Shown here piece by piece: positions 1 through 12,360 of a stretch of DNA of 64,000 bases; the stretch's first letter is position 1, and the number at the start of each line of letters is the position of its first letter. The DNA comes from Myotis daubentonii. Its lineage: Eukaryota > Chordata > Mammalia > Chiroptera > Vespertilionidae. The stretch is from assembly GCF_963259705.1 (NCBI RefSeq), contig NC_081841.1, forward strand, positions 119,793,033 to 119,857,032, written 5' to 3'. A program made the translations under genes and the position numbers. The notes below the pieces were generated by a model, which worked only from the letters and a program-made list of their open reading frames with translations, ran no database searches and was not told the DNA's origin.

Positions 1-399
1 CTTTTTTTTTCTTTTTATTCTGGGCTAGCTTTAGCTCTGGCTCCAGGTCTGAGGCCTCTGCTGCTGAAAGCAGGTATCTGGTTTGTTTCGGTTCAATAAT
101 CGAAACAATGTATAACTCCAGCTCTGAAATCCAAGCTAGCTGAAAGCAGGTTTCTGGGGTTTTGTTTAGCTTCTATATTTGTTACAATGTTTCAAACTGC
201 AAGCTCAGAGGCCGGCAAGGTAGGCGGGGAACGTTAGTTTCCTCCATCACTGAAGCAAGCAAGCCTCATGTTATTTTCCAGCTGCCTGGCTGCTGGCTGC
301 CATCTTGGTTGGCCGTTAATTTGCATATCGCCCTGATTAGCCAATGGGAAGGGTAGCGGTCGTACGCTAATTACCATCTTTCTCTTTTATTAGATAGGA
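1..399 (-). mobile_element. HeliBat-type Helitron, cut off by the window edge
   Basis: The right edge reads as the reverse complement of a HeliBat 5' end: a CTTTTATTAGATAGGA terminus followed by a flanking T, as expected for insertion between A and T. Inward it has the subterminal block seen in the plus-strand copy at 40045 (GCCAATCAG-like, then a CCAAGATGGC-like block, here in reverse complement). Inside is an imperfect duplication of about 75-90 bp, each copy beginning near GCTGAAAGCAGGT (about 64 and 139). The 3' CTAG end lies outside the window. It is non-autonomous as far as visible, with no Rep/helicase coding. Confidence 0.75.
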
Positions 400-511
400 T
401 AAGCTAAGCTAACTTTCCATGAGCCAGGCAATGTGCTGGACACAAATAATTGTAACAGTAATGCTTACATGAAATGTGACTTTTAATATTGTTTATGTTT
501 AAAGATGTCAA

Positions 512-969
512 AGGACAGTATGTGTGGACCTAGATGGTATTATGCTAAGTGAAATAAGTCAATAAGAGAAAGATAAATATCATATGATTTTACTTATATA
601 TAGAATTTAAAGAACAAAATAATCAAACAAAAAATTAAAACAGACTCATAGATACAGAGAATGGGGGTTTTGGGACTGGGCAAAAAAGGTGAAGGGATCA
701 AGAACTACAAATTTGTAGTTAAATTGATAATCACAAAATAGTCACAGAGATGTAAACTACAGCATAGGGAATATAGTCAATACTGGTGCAATTACTATGT
801 ACAGTGTCAGGTGGCTACTTGAAATATCGGGGGGAACACATTGTAAAATATATGATTGTTTAACCACTATGCTGTACACATGAAACTAATACGAAATAAT
901 GTTGACTGTAAACTGTAATTGGAAAATAAATAATTTTAGAGTTAAAACCAAAATAAATAAATAAATGAA
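512..969 (+). mobile_element. L1 3' end fragment
   Basis: The sequence follows the mammalian L1 3' end: a GGTATTATGCTAAGTGAAAT block, then CAGACTCATAGATACAGAGA, and an A-rich tail. It is flanked by 12-bp near-identical direct repeats (TAAAGATGTCAA at 500-511, TAAAGATGCCAA at 970-981), which fit a target-site duplication. This is a 5'-truncated insertion with no coding capacity. Confidence 0.85.
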
Positions 970-981
970 TAAAGATGCCAA

Positions 982-2170
982 GTGATCTTATATACTGAAT
1001 TTGGATTCAGAATGCAAAAATGTTTCATTTTTGCTCTTGTGTATTTTATCTCTTTGGAAAAAATATTGCGGTAAAATGTCTAATGAATCACAAGAGACTG
1101 GAAATTCTTTATAGATTTGAAATTTTAACTGGATTATATGACCAGTTTAAATTGAATTTATGTGCAGATTTCTTTAAAATGTGTGGTAGTTTATGCTGAA
1201 AAATTTTGTTTCAATATGTTAATTCTAGAAATGTACAGTTCTTATAAAAAACACATTAGAGCTGTCTTATTGAATACTTGCAAGTTTCTGTGACATTTCA
1301 GTGTTGTACAGAAAATCTGGTATAATCAGTCCTTATTGCATTGATTATGGAATGAAGCCTGATGTTTGAAATAGAGGGGTTTGTTTCAAATGGAGAACAC
1401 ACTGGTAATGTGCTTTGCTCTTATTAGCAAGTTCTCATTTGCCTCTTAGGAGTGGAAAAACCACAGGGGTTCTGGAGACTTTCTCCATCTTAGCTACATT
1501 TTAGCTCTTGCAGAAATATAAAATTTCCCAGAACACACAGTGATATTTTTAGTTTTAGTCCACTGCCAAGCTATGGAGGCATATAGAATATTGCACTTTG
1601 GAGACAGAATCTAATTCAAGGACAAGGTAGTTCCTTTGCTACATAGATGATTTTCTACTTTGGAAATCATGATATTATATAACATATGTAATCTTTTCTT
1701 TATACTTTCTCTTCTGGTCCTCATGAATTTCTTTTTATTGTATTCAGTATCAGTGACCCCTGAATTACTGATATAGACAAATCCTACAAAATATAACATT
1801 GAAAATGAATCCTGTACATTAAGAGTCTTGGAGATCATCAGCTCACCCTCCCTTCCAATACACAAGTCCTCCCCACAGCATTGCAACCATTGTTCTTTTA
1901 TCTTCAACTAGAGCCTCCTGTTTCTGGAAGCTAACAACTTATTAGAAGGCCAATTCCACTGCCCACTAGTGCTAATTTTTAATAAGTTCTTTTTTTATAT
2001 TGAGCCCTAATTAATCTCTCTCTAGCTTGTACACAGTGGTCCCAATTCTTCCCTCCAGAATAATAAATACCACCTTCTGCCTTCAATCTTAGAAGATGAG
2101 CTTTCCCCTAGTCCTTGGGATGATCAAAGTCATTCACTATAAACTATTTTATTTTTCTTTCCCTCTAGAC
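982..2170. other. AT-rich unique sequence, no gene recognised
   Basis: No mobile-element consensus or convincing coding frame was recognised here. The longest frame (98 codons, minus, 1611-1907) shows no family resemblance that I can see and is treated as chance. Confidence 0.5.
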
Positions 2171-2250
2171 CAGGGGTGGGGAATGTCCAGCCTAAGGGAA
2201 GTATAAGGCTGACAAAACCATTTAGTCTGGCCCTGCCAAGGTAGTATTGT
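2171..2250 (+). mobile_element. hAT transposon terminal fragment
   Basis: It begins with CAGGGGTGGGGAATGTCCAG and continues with a GGCCCTGCCAAGG-like block, the pattern of a hAT-type terminal inverted repeat and subterminal region known from mammalian and bat non-autonomous hATs. No matching right end is visible within the next kilobase, so it looks like one end only. The family name is not assigned. Confidence 0.45.
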
Positions 2251-3894
2251 AACTCATCTTCTCCTCCCTTTTGTTCTCTCACCTTTCAAGAAAGAAGAGT
2301 CTTTTCCTTCATAAAAGCAATGAGAGTGTTTTTGATTTTGTGTTCACTCTTCTTTGTGACTTGCCTCATCAGCTCTCCGTTCCTATCATTTTTGTGGATT
2401 CGTTGTTTTATCCTGTCTTTATTGCCTCTTTCTCCTCAACCTGTGGCCATGTCTACATTTCTCTTATCCTAAAAGAGCCTTAAGTCATCTCTATCATCTT
2501 ATCAAACTGCAATGCCCTTTCTGTCTCTGCAAACAGCTTTTTATTTTTTATTTAAATTATTTATTGTTGAACGTAGTATATATGTCTCTTTTTTCCCCCA
2601 TTACCAACAGTTTTTTTTTAAAAAAGTTACAGTCCTAGAGGCTCACTTCTTATATCTTTGGGTAAATGATACTTTGAAAACACAAGAATTATGAGGGGTT
2701 TTTCATGTAAACAATATCTTCCACTATCCTTTTAAATTTATACAGTGGCAGAGGTTCTCCTTTTGCCAAAGAATACTTGGACAATCTCAAGACTTTTCTT
2801 CTCCCTCCTAAGAGAGTAAAAAGTATTATGGACTTTTTAAAGCTACAAATCACCATGTTAATTCATAACTGAAAATATCCAGTCCTAGGCAATATCATTC
2901 AAAATTGAAGTTCTTTTTCCATACCTATCTAAGGCTCGATGTAGTAAAAGGAAAATGGTCAGGTCGATACCTTCTCTCTTTTTCATTCACCTCCTCCCTG
3001 TGGTTTTTTATCCTTTCAGGATTAGAATAGGTAAAGTAGGAGTTGAGTGGATGATGAGGAAGGGGGAGGTAGAAGGTCCATACCTGACTGTACTGTTGTA
3101 AGATGGCTTTAGGCTCTCTTGGACAGCAGATGTTACATAAAGCCAGCTTCTCTTATGGGTGTTTTCATAGTTCTTCAGGGACTCTCACTGGGAACTTTCT
3201 AATATTCTTTTTTTGATGCCATCAGTTCTGTTTCTTCCAGCTTTGGATGTTTCTCTTTCTATTTGTTTTCAAAAGCTCTCCCTGTTGGCTTCAGATGATC
3301 TTCTTGGGGATAATTTAAATTAGATTCATGCTAACTCCATCAGATTAATCAAAGCACTCATATGTCCTTTACACCAGCCCATGCACTCAATGCACCCAAG
3401 TTGCCTTCATGCTGCTGCCAGAGTTTTGAGGATGAGAGCCAAACATTCAAACACCAGTCGCCTGTATCCCTCTACCCATACACAACAATGACTAAGGTCT
3501 TCAAATCTCCTAGTGAAGCACCAACTGAACCAAAAGAAAGCAACTCCCATCTTTTAGAATAAGGGAATTCACAGTGCAGCTCTCTCTAAAGAAAACCTTA
3601 CCAATCTTCTTTCTCTGTAATAACCTAAGCCTTTTATACCTTTGAGGTGGGTAAGAAAACTAAGGCATGTAATTTTTTGCTTATATCTACTTTGAAATTT
3701 ACATCTCACAATTCACTTTAATATCTAATTTACATCCCATTGGAGTTTGGGTAAAAATATCAATTTGAAATCCTATTACATTTGCCTCCTACTCCTACCA
3801 CATATAAAATAGTTCAATTAAACAAATATAATCTTCCAATTACTATATCCAATATTTTCATTTTTTCCCTTCTTCCACCTCAACTTTTTTGTAG
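2251..3894. other. Unique sequence, no gene recognised
   Basis: Mixed T-rich sequence without a mobile element I can name. Short open frames are present but have no recognisable product. Confidence 0.45.
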
Positions 3895-3908
3895 CATTTG
3901 ACATTTTT

Positions 3909-4122
3909 TAAAATACATTTTATTGATTTCTTACAGAAAGGAAGGGAGAGGGATAGAGAGTTAGAAACATCAATGAGAGAGAAACATCGATCAGCTGCCT
4001 CCTCACACTCCCTACTGGGGATGTGCCTGCAACCAAGGTACATGCCCTTGACCTGAATCGAACCTGGGACCCTTGAGTCCGTAGGCTGACGCTCTATCCA
4101 CTGAGCCAAACCAGTTAGGGCA
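3909..4122 (-). mobile_element. Ves SINE (tRNA-derived)
   Basis: On the minus strand it reads the Ves consensus: CCTAACTGGTTTGGCTCAGT (A-box region), a GGTTCGATTC-like B box, the CATGTACCTTGGTTGCAGGC block, and an A-rich tail. It is flanked by a perfect 14-bp target duplication (CATTTGACATTTTT at 3895-3908 and 4123-4136). The length is typical of a full copy. Confidence 0.95.
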
Positions 4123-4379
4123 CATTTGACATTTTTGATGATTCCGTCCTTGAAATTCTCTCCCCTTTGTTCTTCATGGTGTTTTGCTATCCTGGTCTTA
4201 TGCCCACCTCCTTGACTATTCCTGATGTTTTTTTTCAGTTGTGTTCTTGTTCCATATAGGCCTTAATAATTGTTCCCTAAGATTCATTCCCCAATCTTTT
4301 TTTTCTACTTAATTACTCTATTCCTAGCCAAGTTTATCTACCTTAATGGTTTCAGCAATGATAGTGATGGTAGACAGTG

Positions 4380-4545
4380 ATGGTGACAAATGGCAACCAG
4401 ATGGTATGCAATAAGCAAAACCTTTGAAGTATGTATAATTTTCCCAATTTTACAATTAAGGAAATTAAGGCTTTGATGATAAATTTGTCCAAGACCACAC
4501 AGCTAGTTAGTGTTGAAGGCAGAGTTCAAAGCCAAGTTTGTTTAT
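4380..4545 (-). mobile_element. MIR SINE fragment
   Basis: The plus strand carries the inverted MIR core: CCCAATTTTACAATTAAGGA..., followed by CCAAGACCACACAGCTAGTTAG. These match the reverse complement of the MIR 'tgtgaccttgggcaag' and 'tttcctcatctgtaaaatg' blocks. Ends are approximate. Confidence 0.6.
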
Positions 4546-4726
4546 ATTTGACAACACACTCAGTCTCTAAGTATACCTCCTCTTAAATATGTATCTCTAA
4601 CGCTGACTCTTCTCATAAGCTCCAGAACCATATTTCCAACTTTCTATTATGAACTTTCTTACAATTATTTCACAGCACCTGAAATGTAACACATCCCACA
4701 GCTGAACTCGTCTTCTTATTCATTTA

Positions 4727-6154
4727 TTTATTTTTATTAAATTTATTGGGGTGACATTGGTCAACATGAACATATAGGTTTCAGGTGTGTATTTCTATGT
4801 TACAATATCTGTATATTGCACCATGTGTCCACCACACAAAGTCAAATCTTCTCCTGTCACCATATATTAGAACCCCCTTCTCCCCCCACCTCTTCTGCTG
4901 CTTGTGTTCATAAGTTTCACTTTTATATTACACAGATGAGTGAAATTATATGGTTCTTACCTTTTTATGACTGACTTATTTCACTTGGCATAATGGTCTC
5001 AAGATCCATCCATGTTGTTGCAAATGGCGCTATTTCATCCTTTCTTATGGCTGAGTAGTATTCCACTGTGTATATGTATGGCATCTTCTTTATACAGTCA
5101 TCCATAACAGGACACTTTGGTTGTTTCCATGTCTTGGCCACAGTGAATAATGCTGCAATAAACATAGGGTGCATATATCACTGTGAATACATGATTTTGA
5201 GTTATTTGGGCATATACTCAGGAGAGGGATTGCTGGGTGATATGGTAGGTCTATTCTTATTTTTTTGAGGAATCACCAGACTGCTTTCCATAATGATTGT
5301 ACCAGTCTGCATTCCCACTAGCAGTGAATTAGGGTTTCCTTTTACCCACAAAATGTCCAAAATTTGTTGTTTGTCTTGTTAATAATGGCCAGTCTAATAG
5401 GTTTGAGATTGCAGCTCATTGTAGTTTTTTTAAAAATATATGTATTGATTTTAGAGAGAGAGAGGGAGAGGGATAGAGATATAGAAACATCATGAGAGAA
5501 AAACATTGATTGGCTGCCTCCTACTGGGGATCCAGCCGACAACATGGCATGTGCACTGACTGGCAATTAAATGGTGACCTCCTGGTTCATGGATGGATAC
5601 TCAACCACTGAGCCACACTGTCCAGGCTATTTGTAGTTTTTATTTGCATTTCCTTAATTGCCAGTGAACATCATTTCATATATCTATTGACTGGTTGTAG
5701 ATCTTCTTGGGAGAGGTGTCTATTCAGGTTCTCTGCCCACTTTTTGATTTGAGTATTTGTTTGTTTGGTGTTGACTTTTATGCATTCCTTATATATTTTG
5801 AAAATTAAACCTTTGTCAGAGCTACTGTTTGCAAATATCCTCTTCCATCTGGTTAGCTGCCTCTTTGTTCTGTTGTCAGTTTCTTTTGCTGTGCAGAAGC
5901 TTTTTAGTTTTATATAGTCCCATTCATTTATTTTTGCCTTTAATTCCCTTGCCTTTGGGGTCAAGTTCAAAAAATTTTCTCTATGACAAGGTCCATATAT
6001 TTGATACCTATATTTTCTTCTATGTAACTTATTGTTTCAGATCTTATATTTAGATCTTTGATCCATTTTGAATAAATTTTTGTACATGGGGACAAACTCT
6101 AATCCAGTTTAATTAATTTGTGTGTGGCTTTCCAGTTTTCCCAGCACCATGTAT
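4727..6154 (-). mobile_element. Older L1, 3' part (3'UTR and end of ORF2)
   Basis: The reverse complement gives an L1 3' end (CACCCCAATAAATTTAATAA and an A-rich tail at 4727) followed upstream by the C-terminal part of ORF2. Short reading frames such as 5671-5970 minus carry L1 ORF2-like text ([11 protein letters not shown] region, WEKIFA-like). It is interrupted by a Ves SINE at 5431-5628 and by the younger L1 after 6154, and resumes at 13423. The frames are broken and it is not functional. Confidence 0.85.
5431..5628 (-). mobile_element. Ves-related SINE, diverged, inside L1
   Basis: The minus strand shows a SINE head (AGCCTGGACAGTGTGGCTCA), a middle region with TTTTTCTCTCATGATGTTTC, and a tail after a GA-rich tract. 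The flanking TTGTAGTTTTT at about 5418 and 5630 is a likely target duplication. The L1 coding sequence continues across it, which confirms an insertion. Confidence 0.8.
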
Positions 6155-6479
6155 TGAAGAGATAATCTTTTCTTTTAATTTAAATTCTTTATTGTTTAAA
6201 GTATTACATAAGTCTTCCTTCTACCCCAGCACATGCCCTCCAGCAACCCCATACTGTCTGTGTCTATTGGTTATGCTCATATTCATGCATACAAGTCCCT
6301 TGGTTGGTCTCTAACACCCCCACCCCCTCCCTACCTTCCCTTTTAGGTTGGACCTTCTATTTGATGCTTCTGACTTTATGTTTGTTCATCAGTTTATGTT
6401 GTTCATTATTTTGAGTGAGATCATGTGACATTTATCTTTCTCCTACTGGCTTATTTAGCTTAGCATAATACTCTCCAGG

Positions 6480-8940
6480 TCCATCCATGCTGTTGCAAAT
6501 GGTAAGAATTCCTTCTTTTTTACTGCAGCATAGTATTCCATTGTGTAGATGTATCACAGTTTCCTAATCCACTTAATCTGCTGATGAGCACTTAGGCTGG
6601 TTCCAAATCTTAGCTATGGTAAATTGTGCTGTTATGAACATACCGGTGCAATATATTATCTGATTGATGTTTCTGATTACTTGGGATATATTTCTAGAAG
6701 TGGGATTACTGGGTCAAATGGGAGTTCCATCTTTAATTTTTTGAGGAAACTCTATACTGTTTTTCACAGTGGCTGCACCAGTCTCCATTCCCACCAACAG
6801 TGCATTAGGGTTTCGTTTACTCCACATCCTCCCCAGCACTTATCCTTTGTTGATTTGTTGATGATAGCCATTATGATAGGTGTGAGATGATACCTCATAG
6901 TTGTTTTGATTTGCATCTTTTGGATGATTAGTGACTTTGAGCATGTTTTCATAAGTCTCTTGGCCTTCTGTATGTCCTCTTTCAAAAAGTGCCTATTTAG
7001 GTCTTTGCCCATTTTTTGATTGGATTGTTTATCTTCCTTTTATTAAGTTGTATGAGTTCCCTATAAATTTTGGAGATTAAACCGTTATCAGAGATAACAT
7101 TGGTAAATATGTTCTCCCATGCAGTGGGATTTCTTATTGTTTTGTTGATGGTTTCTTTTGCTGTGCAGAAGCTTTTTATTTTATGTAGCCCCATTTGTTT
7201 ATTTTCTCCTTAGTTTCCATTGTCTTAGGAGCTGTATTGGTAAAGATATTGCTACGTCTGATATTTTGTTGCCTATGGATTCTTGTAAGATTTTTATGAT
7301 TTCTCATCTTATGTTTAAATCCTTTATCTATTTTGAATTTATGTTTGTGTATGGTGTAAGTTGGTGGTCTAGTTTCATTTTTTAGCATGTATCTGTCCAA
7401 TATTTGCAACATCATTTATTGAAGAGTCTGTCTTGACTCCATTGTATGCTCTTGCCTCCTTTGTCAAATATATTTGAGCATAATGGCTTGGGTTGATTTG
7501 TGGGATTTCTGTTTTGTTCCATTGGTCTATATGTCTGTTCTTCAGCCTGTACCAGGCAGTTTTGAGCGAAGTAGCTTTGTAATATAGCTTGATATCTGGT
7601 ATTTGATCCCTCCAACTTTGTTCTTCTTTTTCACAATTGCTGTGGCTATTCAGAGTCTTTTTTTATTCCATATGTAATTTTGGAGAGTTTGTTCTAGGTC
7701 TGTGAAATATACCATTGGTATTTTAATGGGGATTGCATTGAATCTATAGATTGCTTTAGATAGTATGGACATTTTAATTATGTTGAGTCTACCAATCAAT
7801 GAACATAGTATATTCTTCATTTTTTTTATGTCTTCTTCTATCTCTTTTTTCAATGTCCTGTAGTTTTCTGAGTACAGGTCTTTTACTTCCTCAGTTAAGT
7901 TTATTCCTAGGTACCTTAATTTTTTTGGTGCAATGGTAAATGGGATTGTTTTATTAGTTTCTCTTTCTGTGTGTTCATTATTGGTGTATAAAATAGCCAT
8001 AGATTTCTGGATGTTTGTTTTGTATCCTGCCATATTGCCAAATTTATTTATTAAGTCTAGTAGTTTTTTTTTATGGAGTCTTTAGTGTTTTCTATGTACA
8101 ATGTCATGTCATCTGTGAATAATGACAGTTTTACTTGTTGTTGTTTTCCATTTTGGATGCCTTTTATTTATTTTTATTGTCAGATTGCTATGGCTAGCAC
8201 TTCCAATACTATGTCAAACAGAATTGGTGAAAGTGGGCATCCCTGTCTTGTTCCTGTTCTTAGGGGAAATGGTTTTAGTTTTTGCCCATTGAGTATGATG
8301 TTGACTGTAGGTTTGCTATATAAGGCTTTTATTATGTTGAGATGTGTTCCCTCTATTCCCACTTTGCTGGGAGTTTTATCAAGATAGGGTGTTGGATTTT
8401 GTCAAATGCTTTTTCTGCACCAATTGATATGATTATGTGATTTTTGTCTCTCAATTTGTTTATGTGGTGTATCACATTTTTTGGTTTGCAGATATTGTAC
8501 CAGCCTTGCATCCCAAGAATAAATCCCACTTGGTCATGGTGTATGATCTTTTTACTGTAATGCTGAATCTGACTTGCTAAATTTTGTTGAGGATTTTAGC
8601 ATCTATGTTCATCTGGGATATTGGCCTGTAATTCTCTTTCTTTGCAATGTCTTTATCTGGTTTGGGGATTAGTATAATGCTAGCTTTATGAAAAGAACCT
8701 GGGAGTGTGCCCCTCTTGAATTTTTTTGAATAGCCTGAGAAAGATAGGTTTTAGTTTTCTCAATGTTTGCTAAAAATCCCCTCTGAAGACATTCAGACCA
8801 GGGCTTTTGTTTGCTGGAATTTTTTTGATTACTGCTTCAATTTCATCAGTGGTTATTGGCCTATTCAGGTCTTTTGATAGTTCTGATTTAGTTTTGGAAG
8901 ATTTTATTTTTCTAGAAATATGTCCATTTCATCTAGATTG

Positions 8941-8978
<38 letters not shown>

Positions 8979-10280
8979 CTTTGTATGTCTGTGGTGTTGG
9001 TGGTTACTTCACCTTTTTCTCTTTCATTTCTAATTTTTTTTATTTGGGTACTCTCTGTTTCTTGGTGAACCTGACTAGATGTTCATCCATCTTATTTATC
9101 TTTTAAAAGAACCAGCTCTTTTTCTTTTTTATTGATCTTTTGTATTGTTTTTTTTGTTTGTTTTGTTTTGTTGTTTTTGTGTCTCTATTTCATTTATTCC
9201 CACTCTGATCTTTTTTATTTCCTTTTTTCTGCTTACTCTGAGCTTTTCTTGTTGCACTCTTTCTAATTCTTTAAGTTGTAGGGTTAGATAATTTATTACC
9301 ATTTTTTTCTTATTTGTTTGTTTGCTTGCTTTTTTTGGGGGGGGGGGGTGGGGGTTGGCCTGTAGAGCTATGAACTTTCTTCTCAGAACTGCTTTTACTG
9401 TGTCCCATAGATTTTGGATTGATGTGTTTTCAATGTCATTTGTTTCCAAGATGCTTTTTATTTCTTCTTTGATCTCTTTGGTAACCCATCATTGTTTAAT
9501 AGCATGCTATTTATCCTCCAAGTGTTTGATTTTTTTTATTGTAGTTGATTTCTAATTTTATGCCAATGTGATCTTAGAAGATGCTTGTTATGATTTCTAT
9601 CCTCTTGAGTTTGGAGAGACTTTGCCTGTGTCCTAATATGTGGTCTCTCTTTGAAAATGTCCCATGTGCACTTGAGAAGAATGTGTGTTCTATAGCTTTG
9701 GAGTGAAATGTTCTGGAGATGTCAAATAATTCCACCTGATCTAGTGAGTCATTTAGGTTTGCTGTTTCTTTGCTGATTTTTTTGTTTAGAGGATTTATTC
9801 AGTGGTGTTTATGAGTTATTAAAGTCCCCTACTATGATTGTATTGCTGTCAATCTCTCCCTTGATATCTTCCAGAAGTTTTTTTTTTTATGTATTTGGAT
9901 GTTCTTCTATTGGGTGCATATATGTTTACCAGAATTATATCCTCTTGTTGAATTGCTCCCTGTAGTATTATGAAATGGCCCTCCTTATCTTTGTTATGGC
10001 CTTCACTTTGAGGCCTATTTTGTCATATATACCCCACTTTTTCTTTTTCATTTTCATTTGCCTGAATTTTTTTTCCCATCCCTTCACTATCAGTCTGTGT
10101 GAGTTCTTTGTTCTGAGGTGGGTCTCAGACAGCAAATATATAGGTCATATTTTCTTATCTATTCAGCTACCCTATGTCTTTTAAGTGGAGCATTTAATCC
10201 ATTTACATTGAAGGTATTATGTATAGGTACTTGTTTGTTGCCATTTTTATTCTTTATGGCTGTCTTCCTTCTTCTCTTTC
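6480..10280 (-). pseudogene. L1 ORF2 (endonuclease / reverse transcriptase), decayed
   Basis: ORF2p supplies the endonuclease and reverse transcriptase for L1 target-primed reverse transcription. On the minus strand the endonuclease domain is recognisable at about 9900-10280, where the DNA corresponds to the 'LNAPLKRH..WI' and 'RPTSEQRTHTD'-like region. RT motifs appear at 8180-8362 ([13 protein letters not shown]) and around 8100-8135, where the catalytic box reads FTDDMTLYIEN, a change from the usual F/YADD. The fingers/thumb region lies at 7650-8033 (PKKLRYLGINL...). The C-terminal region at 6764-7200 includes [15 protein letters not shown]. Several frameshifts, for example at the T-run near 8060, and stops break the frame. 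Boundaries are approximate. Confidence 0.85.
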
Positions 10281-10329
10281 TATTTATTCTTTTTAGCCAT
10301 CCCTTTAGCATTTCTTGAATTGCTGGCTT

Positions 10330-11400
10330 GATGGTAATAAAGTCTCTTACTCTTTTTTTTTGTCTGTGAATCTCCTGATTTCACCTTCAATTGGAATGAT
10401 AGCCTTGCTGGCTATAGTATTCTGGGAGTCAGTCTCTTGCTTTGCATCACTTTGTACATTTCATTCCATACCCTTCTGGACTGATGTGTTTCTGTTGAGA
10501 AATCAGCTGACAGTCTAATGGGAGATAACTTATAAGGCACTTCTTGTCTCTCTTCTGCAGCTTTTAAGATTCTTTCTTTGTCGTTGATGTTTGCCAATTT
10601 ATTTATGATGTGTCTTGGTGTCAGTCTTTTTGGGTTCATCTTATTTGGGAGTCTGTGTGCTTCTTGGACTTTTGTGACTTTTTTTCTTCCCCAAACTAGG
10701 AAGTTTTCTGTCATTACTTCTTCAAACAGGTTCTCTATTTCTTGCTCCACTTCCTCTCCTTCTGGTACTCCTATTATGCGGATGTTGTTTTGTGTTGTCC
10801 CAGAGCTCCCTTAAACTCTCCTCCTACTTTTTATTTATTTTTTTCCCAGTTTTGGCTCTTCTTGGCTGTTTTTTTCTACCTTATCTTCTAACTTGCTGAT
10901 GGGGTCTTCAGTTTCTTCTAGTCTACTGTTGAAACTCTCCATTGTTTACTTTATTGTAGCTATGTCCTTCTTCATTTCTCCTGACTTTCTTTCTTTTCTC
11001 TTGATTCTTACACATGTTGTTGAACTTGTCTTCTATTCGTTTCAGTGTCCTCATAGCCATTGCTCTGAATTCTTTCTCTGACAAATTGCTTGCCTCCATT
11101 TCATTTATTTACTTTCTGGTGATTCCTCCTTTCTTTCTTATGGGGTTTGTTTCCTTGTCTCCCCATTTTTGCTATTTCTTTGTTATTGTTTCTATGTATT
11201 AGGTCAAACTGCTGTTCCACCCAGATTTTTTGAGTTTGTCTTACATAGTATATGTTTTGTTGGACCCATGGTGCAATCCCTGCAGTCTCCTGGGCTGGGT
11301 ATTCTAGGGAAGCCCCCTACTTGGTATATTTGCATCTTGATGTTGTTGTCCCATTCATGGATGGAGTCTCCTCTCAAGGTGTCTGGTTATGTGACTCGCT
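10330..11400 (-). pseudogene. L1 ORF1 (RNA-binding protein), decayed
   Basis: ORF1p is the trimeric nucleic-acid chaperone that coats L1 RNA. The clearest stretch is a 112-codon minus frame at 10412-10750. It has the end of the RRM domain (ENLFEEVMTENF) and the C-terminal domain (TPRHIINKLANINDKERILK, then LSADFSTETHQSRRVWNEM). This is homologous to the ORF1 at 61765-62349. The upstream coiled-coil part at about 10880-11200 is broken by frameshifts. Start and stop cannot be fixed. Confidence 0.8.
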
Positions 11401-11509
11401 CTCTACCATGTTGATCAAACAAACAACACAAAATACAGCTCAACAAGACATCACACAAAGGGAACAAAATCTGAATGTACTCATGACACCAATGACCCCA
11501 ATAAAAGTG

Positions 11510-12360
11510 ACCACCAGAGCAAAGAGAATTAGGAGAGAGGAAAGAGAGAAAATATGATATTGAGGAAAGAAAAAAAAAGGTAAGAGAGAAAGAAAAAGAA
11601 GAAAAGAAAAAGGAGAAAAGAAAAAGAATATGGGGAGAAAACAATGCATATCAAACAGATATACCAAAAAGTGCAAAAAACAAACACCCAGAAAAAGGGG
11701 GGTACAGAATCTGTAGAGGCAGAGCTTCTGTATAGAATGTAAGGTTAAGAAATTGTATGAATAGGGGAAGAACCACAGTTCAGTATAGAGGAGGTAGAAA
11801 GAGAATGAGTGGATAAGAAGAAAAGAAAAAGAAAATAATAATAATAAAAAATAAAAATATAAAACAAATATATATATATAAATTTATTTTTCATTTATTC
11901 ATCCAGTTTTGGAAAAGGAGAATAGAGGAGAGAGCATGTAGGCTTGAGTTTGAGTGAGACTAATTAAACAATTGGGAGAAGAAGAGAGCAAGAAAGAAGA
12001 GGAAAATCTAGAATAAAAAAAAAATGACTAGTGAAGAAAGAGAAAGGAGAAGAGTGCATGAACTTGGAGTAGGGGAGAGGAAATTGGACATATGAGTAAG
12101 CCAACAGAGACTACAATAGTAATAACACATCAATAAAGAGATAAATAAGATCAATTTTTAACAAAGGGTAAAAAGAAAGGAAAGAAAAAACTAAAGCAGG
12201 GACAGGAGAGGGAAAACAGGATGAAAGAGGGAGAAGAGGGGAAGAAAAGGGTGTAAAATAAAATAACAATAAAAAATAGAATGAAGAAAAAATAATACAC
12301 ACAAAAAAACAAATAGAAAAAATAAAGAAAAAAATTTTAAATAAAAGATAAAAAAGTGAA
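11510..12360 (-). repeat. Long polypurine (plus) / polypyrimidine (L1 sense) tract
   Basis: For about 850 bases the plus strand is dominated by A and G (runs such as GAAAAGAAAAAGGAGAAAAG). It lies between the ORF1 region and the 5'UTR of the younger L1, so on the L1 sense strand it is CT/T-rich. It includes a short (TA)n near 11870. It gives rise to low-complexity reading frames rich in F, L and S that should not be called genes. Confidence 0.7.

Noticed and set aside
8942..8975. (TA)n run as a possible regulatory or origin-like element
   Set aside because: A short microsatellite within decayed L1 ORF2. Nothing else supports a function.
11387..11676. Minus-strand frames rich in Phe, Leu and Ser that resemble membrane proteins
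   Set aside because: They lie in the polypyrimidine tract of an L1 5' region; low complexity explains the hydrophobic composition.
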